From: Coriolopsis trogii
Lineage: Eukaryota; Basidiomycota; Agaricomycetes; Polyporales; Polyporaceae
Direction: 5' to 3'
Length of the DNA: 64,000 nt
Assembly: GCA_020543525.1 (NCBI GenBank)
Contig: JAHYIO010000031.1
Coordinates: 2,542,001-2,606,000 of the forward strand
In this document: one piece after another, positions 23,904-36,079 of the stretch
Position numbering within the stretch: the stretch's first letter is position 1
Layout of the letters: each line of letters opens with the position of its first letter
The notes under the pieces: generated by a model
Told to the model about the DNA's origin: nothing
The model's database searches: none
The model's input: only the letters and a program-made list of their open reading frames with translations
Translations under genes and position numbers: made by a program

Positions 23904-25863
23904 ATGGACTTCGACGAGTCATCTAACAAAATCGAGACCCGCGAGTTCATCGCCGTCGTCCTCGCGGGCTTTGGGAATGAGTATGGAATCAGAAGTTTGT
24001 AGTTAGTGCATACCCAACTCATTGTGTATGTCACAGACTCGTACCGCTTACGAGTAATCATGGGGAGGAGCCATACCCGAAAGCCCTTCTGCCCATCGCG
24101 AACAAACCTATGCTTGAGTATCCTTTGTCTTGGATCGAGCAGTCAGGGATTGCAGGTATGTCTATATGGCCTTGATTCTATCACAAGCTCACGGCTGACT
24201 TGTGTTACGTCAACTGAGACGTCCTACTCATTTGCCCAACGTCCCATCGGACTGCCATTTCCAACTACATCCAAGGGGACATCTCCTCGTCGTTCCCATC
24301 TCTCCGCATTGACCTCCAAACCTATGAACAGTCAAGGGATATGGCAGTGGGGACGAGCACCCTCCTCCGGCATTTCGCATCACGCATCCAGTCAGACTTC
24401 ATAGTCCTGCCCTGCGACTTCGTCCCTCCGTCCACCCTTTCGCTCACCCAGCTTCTGAACAAGTTCAGAACAGAATCGATGTACGATGGTGCTATTGCCA
24501 CCACATGCTTTTACGAGGCAGTCAAAACCGACAAGGGTGCTGCTACGGAAGAATGGGGTGTACTACCATCCAACGTCCCGATCGTATTCGACGAGAAGTC
24601 TGGAACCCTTCTATATGTGGACACGCCGGATGACCTAGACAAGAACAACGAAGAGTTCGAATTGCGTATGAGTCTCCTCTCGCAGTAGGTTGTTTACCTG
24701 GAGTTTCTTGTATGCCTTCAATGAGTTGACTTCCGTCACCCAGATATCCGCGGACGAGATTGTCGTTGAGCTTCAGAGACTCTCACGTCTACGTCTGCAA
24801 ACGGACTGTTCTGGATGCACTCAGCGAGAAACCACATTTGGAGTCGCTCCGGGAGGAATTCATCCCGTGGCTGTGCAAGCCGCAGTATCAGCGGACGCGA
24901 CGGGAGAAGTATGGCAACAGTGAGCATGCAACGAAATGCACAGAGGATACTTTGTGACTGACAGAGTCTCCCCGCGATGCAGTTCTCAGTCCGGTCACGA
25001 ATAGTGTCTCGCAAGGGCCAGCGCTGAAGCACTCGACGCTACACCTTCCAAACCAAAAACATCGCTTCCGCCACTCGACAGATGGTCCCGAGCACGACGA
25101 CGACAACACACGATCGGTCGTACCCTCGCCGGTAGAACAGGATGACGAGGACGCGGTAGAACCCAGTCTCCGCGTTGGATTGGTCGCCCACCGGGCATCC
25201 TCCGGGCTCGCCTCTCGTGCGAACAATCTTCATTCGTACCTGGAACTCAATCGCTTCGTGCGTCTGTTTCATCGCTCATCTCCGTTTTCTTGACTGATTT
25301 TTGCGATGGTTTTTACTTTGCAGTTCTTGGGCCAGACTAGCTACTCTCTCCCGTCCGATCCCGAAAATAGGTCTCTCATTGACCAAAAGTCCCAAATATC
25401 TGGCGATTCGATGGTCGGCCGCTCGACGCGCGTCGAGGAACGCGTGAGCATCAAGCGATCCGTGGTCGGAAAGCACTGCGTCATCGGTAAGATGTCTAAG
25501 ATCGTCAGCTGCGTAATCCTCGACCACTGCGTAATCGGAGAAGGGTGCGTGCCTCGATGGAGTTAGGGCGTATTGTTGCTGACCGTGAGCCCAGAGTCAA
25601 GCTTGAGGGATGTATTCTTGGGGCATATACGAAGGTGGGCGACAAGGCGGAGTTGTCTCGCTGCGTCACCCAGCCTGGGTACGAAGTTACGCAAGGAGGT
25701 CTGTGCATCAAATTCCGTGCAGACCCGACACTAACCGGTGGACACAGAGAGCGTACGACACGAGAAGCTGGAGGTGTCCGATTGGACAGCACACGAAACG
25801 TCGGAGGATCAATACTCTGAAGACGAGACGGAAGATGATAGCACCGAAGAAGAAAGCGAGTGA
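23904..25863 (+). CDS. GCD1: Translation initiation factor eIF2B subunit gamma
   Basis: Eight exons are proposed: 23904-23980, 24037-24155, 24219-24684, 24744-24919, 24965-25257, 25324-25544, 25595-25698 and 25748-25863. The introns are 45-66 nt, and 523 residues result. The N-terminal half is a nucleotidyltransferase-like fold: FIAVVLAGFGNE, then HGEEPYPKALLPIANKPMLEYPL. The C-terminal half is a left-handed beta-helix of hexapeptide repeats (VGKHCVIG, VILDHCVIGEG, LEGCILGAYTKVGDKAEL). This pairing defines eIF2B gamma, part of the eIF2B exchange factor that recharges eIF2 with GTP. An acidic, Asp-rich insert near residue 320 and an acidic tail are present. Its stop lies 147 bases from the eIF3c stop on the other strand. 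Confidence 0.93.
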
Positions 25864-26010
25864 ATGATTTCACAGGACTGTATGTATGCTAGTGATACAA
25901 CAGTACAGTACAAGAGGGCGACATGCGAGCGCACAGCAGAATCGATATAGATGTATCCATAGCTCAATCGTAACGCATAACATAAAGGTCCAGAGTAGCG
26001 CTACGTGCTT

Positions 26011-28936
26011 TCATCGGTTTCGTTGCGTGTTACCAGCCATTTGTGACCCAAGACCCTGAGCGAAACGTGCCCCACGTCCTCCACGAGCACCACCTACGGA
26101 AGAGTCTCAGCAGTCAGCACAACAAACATGAAGGAAGACCACGTACCACGAGCACCACCCCGCCGATCGCCGCGACGATTCCTCTCTTGCGTCTGCTCAC
26201 CGCGCTTGTCGCCCTTGCCACCGTCGGCACGCTCGTTCCATCCTGTGCTGACGCCGAGCTTCTGGTCGAGTGCCTTCTCGTTCTGCTCGACCAAGGCGTT
26301 GACCTTGTCCGACAGCGTCTGCGCGAGCTGCTGCGTGCGCGTGAGATCTACCCGGTTGAAGACGATCACACCTGCCGACTGGTCAAGCGACGCCGCGAGC
26401 TCCTCGTTCCAGATCATCTTCGACACCAGCGACGTAACTGAGCGAAGGGGGAGCGAGAATGTCCTCGAAAGGAGCGAGAGCGAGAGGGAGCGATAGTGAG
26501 GAGCGTATGTAAAGAGGTACGTCCTCAGGCCCTCTTCCTGGATCCGTTTCGCGAGCATTTCCTTCACCGCCGCGCACTCAGGCATGAGCGACCAGATCTT
26601 AATACTCTGGATGAGGTCACGACACTTCTCCCACTCGCCGTTCTGTAGGGCCTTGCTCGCCTGCATGATGTGGTCACGAGTGCTCTCTGGAGGGCCGGTG
26701 AAAACCTGCCTGTCGGCGAAGTCGAGGAGACGACGGAACGGTTTTGAGATCGCCTTGCGCTTCTGTTCCTCCGAGTCAATACTGGCGAGAAGAGGGATCT
26801 CGACGAGCATGCTTGACACCAGAAAGGCGGCCTCGAGCAACTCCGTGTTGATGTGCATGTGGAACGGTAGCTGTCTTTGCCGCTCAGCCTTTTCTTGTTC
26901 TGGCGACAGCACCTGGTACCGTTGCTGGTGTACACCTTGCGCGAGGAGCTCCTTGACACGTTGCGTGGCGAAGATGTCCTGAAGAGTCGCCTGGGCCTCC
27001 TTTATCAAGCCGCATCTGAATGCGCTCAGTCCCAACTGGACAACGGTGCGATTGTAGAGGATCTGTGTCGCGACGTCGGCATTGTGGACGGACTCCTGCA
27101 AGTGGGACATGAGCAGCATGTCGCGAGCGGTGTGGAAGTCGTTGTGAAAGGCGTAATGATAGATGTGGCATAGCATTGCACGGGTGCGGAGGAGGGAGTT
27201 ACCCGACTTGTAGAGGTGAACGCAGAGGGAATGGATGAGAGAGGATGTCTGGCCATCAGAGGAGAGAATAACGGAAGGCTTGATATCTGAAGCGGAGACA
27301 GTTGCTTCGAGGGCCAGAACAACTGCGTCGGGCTGCGATGCGGGGTCAGAGCAATGTTCGAAAACCAACATTTGACAGGTGTGAGATGTACCTTTGAGTA
27401 GATGTGCTCCAGACGACGCATAACGACACGCCCGAGAGGGTCATCCTGCTTCGTCTGCTGGTACAATGCCTGAGCGCGACATATGGTGCAGTAGAGACCC
27501 TTCTCGTCCTTGAGTCTGTCGACGTACTCCGTCCCGTGTGGATCGATGTTCTGCAAGCTCTTGGTGAACTCGTCGTCGAGACGATCCACGAAACTGATGA
27601 CACTTCCGCGGACCCGGACAATGCCGTCCTTCTCAGTCTCCGGCGAGCGCTCCGCGAGTTCATCGTAATCCTCCGTGATCTCTTGAATATGATACGCCGG
27701 CTCCTTCACCACGATTGCGATGAGCTGGTCCACCTCCCGCTGGGCAGAAATCCACGATTCCGCCGGCATGTGGGTTGCTACGGAAGAGTTGTAGTCGAAA
27801 CGCGAGGCGATCAACGCGAGGAGAACGCGTATCCGTTGGTACGTGGTCACTGAGACTTCCAACAGCTTCTCTAGAATGCGAATTTGTTCTGTCCGATTGG
27901 TGTTCTATCTAGCTCGTGAGCTTCAATGGTCTCACGTATACCGTTGTGTCCGTACCTTCCTGCCACGCGCCTCTTGCACTGCCTGTAAGTCCTTGAAGAT
28001 GTTCTCAGGCGTGTACTGGATGGATTTGCCGCCCTTGCCGACGGTGGTGAACTCCTCGTCTTCTTCCTCATCACCGTCAATCTTCTTCGCCTTCTTCACT
28101 TTGGGAACAGCCGCTGCTGCTTCAGGGACAACGATAGCCTGATATTCGCTCTCGAACTTCTCAGGGTCCTATATGCATTCGCATACACCTTGTTAACACA
28201 TAAGGTCCCTTCTGAATGTGGCTGGGTGCATACCTCCTGGTATCGCTTGATTTCTTGCTCATACTCTTTGAGGAGCTTCTTAACCTTCTGCCTAACAGCA
28301 GTCAACGCACGAGCATTGCTCGCGTTCATCTTTTTCTTGGACTCCTTATCCTTCGCGAGCGCACTGGTAATAGAGCTCTCGAGGTTAAGCAGAGTCTTGA
28401 GGTAAAACGGAGGCACTGGCTCCGACACATTCTGCTGCCGCTGCACCATGCGTGCGAGCTTGTCGAACTCTACACCGTCACACATGTAAGACCCGCCCGT
28501 AGGCTGGGAGGCGCATTTGGTTGTGGGCAATCAACAACGCACCGTTCGAGATCGCAACCCAGTCATTAATCTTCAACGCATTATCCATCGACTTCCCAGT
28601 CGCCTCCATCTCATCCGTCCGCTTATCCCTCGCACTCTTTACCACTCGCTTGACGTCCTCATCGGATTCGTCGTCCGAGGAGGCACCGTGTACAAATCGC
28701 CCGACCTTGGGCTTCTTCTGCTCTTCCTCGTCGCTGCTCATCTCGCTCTCGTCATCGTCCGACGAGTCGTCTGACGAGTCAGAGTCGCCTGCACTCTTCA
28801 AGAACCTAGACATAGCGGGCTTCGCCGCAGGGGCGGCTTGCTTCGGACCCTCGTCGTCGCTGGACATAAGCTCCTCCTCCTCAGAGGAAGAGCTGTCCGA
28901 ATCGGAGTCGCCTTGTGCGCGGAAGAACCGAGACAT
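26011..28936 (-). CDS. NIP1: Translation initiation factor eIF3 subunit c
   Basis: Six exons are proposed: 28543-28936, 28234-28469, 27956-28168, 27392-27904, 26147-27332 and 26011-26093. Introns are 73, 65, 51, 59 and 53 nt, and 874 residues result. The N-terminus is a very acidic Ser/Asp/Glu tract, MSRFFRAQGDSDSDSSSSEEE, as expected for the eIF1/eIF5-binding tail of eIF3c. The centre carries the conserved IRVLLALIASRFDYN and RTRAMLCHIYHYAFHNDF. The C-terminal PCI domain includes LRTYLFTYAPHYRSLSL and VSKMIWNEELAASLD. The extreme C-terminus is Arg/Gly-rich (RGGARGGARGGRGARF). eIF3c is a core scaffold of the eIF3 complex on the 40S ribosome. The length fits the family (about 800-950). Confidence 0.95.
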
Positions 28937-29291
28937 GATGTGAAGCTAGGATTGGAGTTGACCTGAGATCGGTTTTATAGCTGCCGGGAGGCGAGTGGGT
29001 CGACGGGCAAGGCGATGTCGCAGCAGCTGAAGCAGGCAAAAAATTGGGTTTCGGCATCGAGCGTGCACTCGCTTAGATAAGCGGACAATGGTGCCTAAAT
29101 GAGGCACATCCCGACACCGAAGCGGGCGCGTTCAGCCTCGCTCTATCTCTGCACATGAAATCGAACTTCATGTTGAAGCATGACACTTCTATCTCTTACT
29201 GTTCAAGTCGAGTAAGGCGCAGGAAAAGGAACAAAGGTCACTGTTTCTACATTTCTGCACGCGCACACTAACACGTCAACTCAACTAACGA
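28937..29291. other. Upstream region of eIF3c
   Basis: This 355-base spacer holds the eIF3c promoter and the 3' flank of the dehydrogenase remnant. I see nothing else. Confidence 0.45.
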
Positions 29292-30015
29292 TCACTTATA
29301 CCCATGCCTTGATGCCTTGACCGAATCCTCGAGCGACTGCCAGAGCTTGTCGCCATAAGCAGAATCTGCACTAGGTATGGATTCAATCGGTCCGGAGAAA
29401 GCCGTCCGAACACTGACCTTGCCGTTGTAGTTGATTGCCTCGTACATTGTCCCAGCGAACAACTGCGTAAGAGCGCTATACGGTGTCGGGTAGAACCCCG
29501 CCTTATACTGTGCGTAGAGGACGAGATGAGACGAGAGCCTTCGCAGGTCGATTGGGAGACGACATTGCAAGACCCCCAGTTTCCGTCGCTCAACTGTGTT
29601 CCAACTTCCAGTGCAGACCGTCAATGCGGGTACGCGCCACTCGAGGATGTGGTGATGACGCGCACATGGTGGTCGGGGAACGTCTCGACCGCTGCGAGTA
29701 AGGCAGGCATGAGAAGCTTAGTGAAGAGAAAGTGTCCAACGACGTTCGTACCCCAACGCACGTCAAAGCCGTCCTTGGTAAGCCAATTAATGGGCGGTAC
29801 TGCCAAGGTGAGGCTCCTAGAGATGTTGGAGAGCTATACGCTGGTAAGTACCTACGCGTTGTTGAAGAGCATGTGTAACTCATGCTCTTGATTGAGGAAG
29901 TTCTGAATCTCTTGCTTCACTCTCGAGACCAAAAGAGGAAGATCGCTCGTACGGTTGTCACATGCAGGACTGCGTTGAGATTGCACCTTTGCTTGAGTCT
30001 CAGCTAAAGCATTGT
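29292..30015 (-). pseudogene. Short-chain dehydrogenase/reductase remnant
   Basis: Pieces of a retinol-dehydrogenase-like SDR can be read leftward. A helix-like piece (SRVKQEIQNFL) leads to LHMLFNNA, the NNAG element, near 29880. A segment with VPPINWLTKDGFDVRWGTNV and GHFLFTKLLMPAL follows, then ITTSSSGAYPH. After a frame change comes LYAQYK, matching the YxxxK active site, joined directly to FYPTPYSALTQLFAGT and a C-terminal stretch ending at a stop at 29292. The N-terminal TGxxxGIG cofactor loop cannot be found upstream. Some 45-70 residues normally lying between YxxxK and the C-terminal part are missing. These losses indicate a dead gene. An alternative is a highly rearranged active gene, which I think unlikely. 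Confidence 0.62.
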
Positions 30016-30322
30016 GAGTTTGCTATAACTTATACAGTCGGACTGATGGCACGGAAACGCATGAATTCATCGATGTCGAGCATGGCGAGCGACACCACTA
30101 AGATTCCTCTCCATCTTTGCCCTAGTACACAGTACATGCGAGACAAGAGATGGCCGGATCAATCCAGAAACCTATACCTGTTGACCGTAACCTCTCTAGA
30201 CCACGAGCATCGCGGGACCGCTGTACTGATCGTCAAGCGGTGCGCAAATAATGCCTCTCTAAGAAGGCGGACTGCGTGGGTTATGAGTACAAACCCGTGG
30301 AAGAGAGGGATGGAGAGAATGC

Positions 30323-32108
<1,786 letters not shown>

Positions 32109-32220
32109 ATCGAACGATGATCGAGTGGAATTCGCTGGAGGTGCGTTCAATGACTCGGAGGAACTCTGCAACTTGAAGGAGGTGCTGAGTGCTGGAGATT
32201 CGAGCAGCTCCCATCCAACC

Positions 32221-32227
32221 TCTTATA
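32221..32227 (-). promoter_or_regulatory. TATA box of the Mn peroxidase gene
   Basis: TATAAGA lies on the minus strand 113 bases upstream of the ATG, the usual distance in secreted fungal peroxidase genes. I did not find a convincing metal-response element (TGCRCNC) in the nearest few hundred bases. Confidence 0.5.
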
Positions 32228-33346
32228 CCGCCTGAAGAGAGTCCATGTAGACCATCGGTTCAAAACAACGTGGTAAGTGCATATTGCTGACACTCTCGCA
32301 GGATTCTCGCAGACCTCACCGGCATCGCATCCGGATCGTGTAGCTGGTGCCTCCCATCTCGTGCTGTTTGACCCGTCGAGGGAACGCCTTAGCCTCGGCT
32401 GTCTCTGAACCACCGGTCAGAAGATGCACAGCCATGACAGGCGATGTGTATTCTCACCGACTACGGTAACGCGACCACACATACCCAGAACCACGGGAAC
32501 GGGTCCCACCCAAACGCGGCTCGATTGGGTGAGGGTATGCTTGTCAGGTCAGCTTTGATGCTATGAATACCCGTCGTGCCGCGTCTTACAGTCAGCCAAC
32601 GTCGAGCAGTCTTGGCTAGCCACACTTAGCCCACTGGCCTGCGGGCAGTGAGCAAATGCTTGCAACCAAGCATCATAGATGTGAAAGGTCCATCAGATGA
32701 CGATAATTACAAAAACGAGAGTAGACGATGCAATTCAGACTGTGCAGCTGGAACAAGTGGAACCGAGTCAGGCCACAAAGCGCAATTCGGTCCCAACCCA
32801 TGGGAGACAGCGCCGACATCGAGTGATGCACTTCCGAGACACTACCCACGAGCTGTGACCCCGTGAGTTGGTACTCCGTCTTGTGCTTGTCTACCGGTAC
32901 CTCGTCCGTGAGAAGTAGTGACGACGGACCAGGCAATCTCTCACAAACATGTGGAAATAACCTTGATTTGAGGAGAGTCTGTACCGGGTCCGGGGGAACG
33001 GATACGTTATCTTGAGATGGAGCCAACAGCGTACGGGAGTCCGGGTACAGAGATGTGTGTCAGTATATCTCTTTGGGATCAGGGATGAAGTATTGATCCC
33101 CGTCAAGCCCATACACAGGTCCCATTGGTAATCATACCAGCTGGTGCCGGTACTTAATACTCACTGGTTGCGAGAGCGTATCGAACGGGGACGTTCTGGC
33201 CTTACACGACTTGCGCACTGAACCATCGTTGTGAAGGGCGATGGAAACTATCACTGAACAATAAGCTAGCAATACAATACACGTGCGTAATGTCGTTAAA
33301 CGTCCATTGACATAAGGTTGACCGCTGGTATGAAAGTAGGGTGGCT
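32228..33346. other. Promoter region of the peroxidase and 3' flank of the OM14-like gene
   Basis: This 1.1-kb stretch has short overlapping frames only. It is likely to hold the peroxidase regulatory region. I see no other gene or repeat. Confidence 0.45.
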
Positions 33347-34311
33347 TTAGTGGTGTGTGGTGCGATAGCGTTCAGCGAGGTATCTATATCAAACGTCAGC
33401 AGCAAACTAAATGCACTATAATCAGAGGACATACCCTTCCCCGGTCCAGAGGGTAAGCAAACCGACAGTGACGGCGGATACCGTACGCCTATCCCAAGAC
33501 GGCCTGTTCCAGTTGATATACGAGAAGTAGCCCACGGTACCGAGAACAGCGGCGTTCACTAAACCATTCTCGTTAGCATAACACAGGAATCACGAATAAT
33601 ATCATACACTCACCGACACCAACCAGTCCCCCGAGAACGCCGGGCCGCAAGATCTGTTCACGAGCGGTGCGGTAGAGCGCGGCGCCCTCCTTCTTGGCCT
33701 TCTGGGCTTCACGTTGACCACGAGGGGTCTGAACGTACTTCTCGGCGCCGTAGCCTTCAGCGCTGAGGAGGGTCAGAGCACCAGCCACGGCAGATGCAAT
33801 GGCCCGAGTGTCGCGGCGCAAATGAGGCTTGGTGTAGAACGCGTATGCGGTGCCAGAGATGAGTCCAATATTCACTGAAATCAAAAGTCAGTGAAGGTGT
33901 CACACGAGCTGACTATGGGAGACGTACCAAGACCGAGAAGACCTCCAGCAACGGCAGGATGGAACAGGTACTGCTTTGCGAGATTCCAGAGGTAGAAACC
34001 CTCCTTTTCAACCTCGTCGATATAGCGACGACGTTTGCTGGGAGACGAGCTGGGAGCCGACGCGTCGGGAGGAATGTCCTGGACAGAGGTGTTGGTTGCA
34101 GGGTGTTGCTTGAAGTCGTGGGAGACGATGTTCAGCTTGGCAGCATCGTCTGCAATGTTGTTGGCCGAGGGCGGCTCAGTGGTCAGAAGGGCGGGGTCGG
34201 GATGAGGCTGATGAATGAGATTAGGCCCTTCCCAAGGGGGTGGAAGTCTGGAATAAATACCTGCTGAGAGGGTGGGGGAGCGTTGTGAGCAGCAACGGAA
34301 GCGTACGACAT
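33347..34311 (-). CDS. OM14: OM14-like mitochondrial outer-membrane protein with duplicated C-domain
   Basis: Five exons are proposed: 34261-34311, 33928-34207, 33614-33874, 33435-33558 and 33347-33383, with introns of 51-55 nt. They give 250 residues. The N-terminus is hydrophilic (MSYASVAAHNAPPPSQQ, then a Ser/Pro/Asp-rich stretch and KRRRYIDEVEKEG). Two related membrane units follow, each about 60 residues: unit 1 from LFHPAVAGGLLGLVNIGLIS to LLSAEGYGAEKY, unit 2 from ILRPGVLGGLVGVVNAAVLG to LWTGEGYLAERY. Each has two hydrophobic spans ending in EGY.AE.Y. The pattern recalls the C-terminal region of yeast OM14 (AGALGLLTLDG...KKYY), a receptor for ribosomes at the mitochondrial surface. The family match is by eye and modest, and the ribosome-binding role is an extrapolation. 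Confidence 0.7.
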
Positions 34312-34466
34312 GGCTTGGGAACTGGGGTTGAAACGGGAGGAAAAGAGGAGAGACAGCGAGAGAGAGATAGAGGAGGAGTAGGTGGTGGGTCGCGACAGCT
34401 CTGGGCGTCCTTAAGTAGGTGTGGTCTATGACATCATTGCCCATGCTCGCTTGCCGCAAGCCTACG

Positions 34467-35806
34467 TCACTCGAGCACGAACCCTTCTCGCGAGAACGCG
34501 TCCTCCACCACCGACGAGCACGCGCCCGTGTAGAACGCCCGCCCAGCGACGCGCACCCGCCCGGCCCCTTCGCCACTGCCGACGAACGCTCCAGCCCCGC
34601 CCCCAGGTCGCGCAGACAGCGGCGAGTCGAACCGCACACGCTCCCCCTCGTCCAGCAGTCCCTTGGCACGTGCCAGCGCTATCCTCGCGGAAACCCCCGA
34701 GCCCGTTGGCGACCTGTCCACCTGCTGGTCCGCGAAGAAACATACGCCAATTCTACCCTCCTCCAGCCCACCCAGCCCCCTCTGGCCCTCCCCTGCGTCT
34801 ACCACAATCATGCCATACAGGTACTCCAGTTCCTCCGCCAGGCCATGCCCTCGGAACAGCTCCTTCTGACTCCCGACAACCTGCTTGAGTACCGCAGTCG
34901 CCTCGTTCAACCGCTTCATGTCTGCCCTGCCTTCCCTCACGCCCTTGAAGCCCAGTTCCATCTCCTCGACGATCACGTAGAAGGCTCCTCCATACGCAAC
35001 GTCCACCGTGAGTGAGTCTCGTCCCGCGTCGCGGAGCTCTTTCCATCGCAATCCCTCCGGCACTTCTACCACCAGATTGACGGCAGCCGCGAAACTACGC
35101 ACGCTGATGAACTGCACCTCTCGCTCTGGGTCCGACCGCACTCTGTCCCCATCCCGGATGCTTGGCACTGTCACATGCACCACGCCGCAAGGTGCATGCA
35201 ATCGTAGTTGACATGCCTTCTTCGCTTCGTCAAAGGGCACCTGTCTTCGTCTCGGGAACAGCGTCTCGTCCTGGGTGTCTACCAGGAATCGACCAAGGGC
35301 GATTGTCGCGTGGCCACACATTGTTGAGTATCCCTCTGTCAGCGAAGTAGTCAGCGCACGCGCATAGCTGTTAACCTCAACTGCAGTGGTATCACCATTG
35401 TGGCAGAACAGTACACCAACATCGGCTTCGCTAGCAATCGTCTCCTCAGTTTCGGGGACGATGATGGCCCCGTACATTTCTTTGTGTCCCCGCGGCTCCC
35501 GCATCAGCCTAGGAACATGTTACAATGTACTTTCTCTGTCAATGATAGACACTGCTTACCTCTTCCTGATGTGATCAACTGTCTCCCGTGCGTACGTCCT
35601 CTTTGCAAGCAACGTCGCACCTTCGAGCTGAGGGTAACCGCTGACTATGATTCTTGTCGGCTGTCCTATACTCAGGCTATCTCGATCTCCCTGCGATACA
35701 CACTGCGTCAACTCACCTCTCCGCCCGTGTGCATCTCAATTGTATTGATGACAGATGTGTCCTTCAGGCAACATGCCCCAGAGGAGATAGTTTGATAGAG
35801 ATCCAT
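34467..35806 (-). CDS. L3HYPDH: Trans-3-hydroxy-L-proline dehydratase (proline racemase family)
   Basis: Three exons are proposed: 35717-35806, 35560-35660 and 34467-35508, with introns of 56 and 51 nt. They give 410 residues. The family opening IEMHTGGEPTRIIVSGYP spans the first splice. The first active-site residue is Cys at about 128 in TMCGHATIALGR. The second position, Cys in racemases and epimerases (DRSPCG), is Thr at about 332 in DRSPTGSG. Cys/Thr is the pattern of dehydratases that turn trans-3-hydroxy-L-proline into a pyrroline-2-carboxylate precursor, so dehydration and not racemisation is expected. It would serve cytosolic hydroxyproline catabolism. The length is slightly above the human enzyme because of a loop near residue 240. 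The stop is 156 bases from the OM14-like start, on the same strand. Confidence 0.88.
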
Positions 35807-36079
35807 GACTGTATGGTTCAAGTTGCTCTGTGGCTCTACGGCAGCAGATCGGGTGTCTCGTGTGCATGCGCGGTGGGAGATTGTGTGGACGAGCGCTTGC
35901 TAGACGCGACACCGCGGTCACGTGGGACGATGTCTTGAACCAGAGGCGCCTCGAGGCTCGCTAGATCCTGCACTCTTGAGCCTGAGCCACGACACGACCT
36001 CTACGCTTTGTACCCCCCGACCGAACAGACATCTACCGAACGCTGCACATAGCTGCTATTTGATTGACTTACCAAGTAC
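35807..36079. promoter_or_regulatory. Divergent promoter, hydroxyproline dehydratase / CLASP-like gene
   Basis: A 273-base region separates two start codons that face away from each other, so both promoters must lie here. No TATA box stands out on either strand. Confidence 0.45.
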
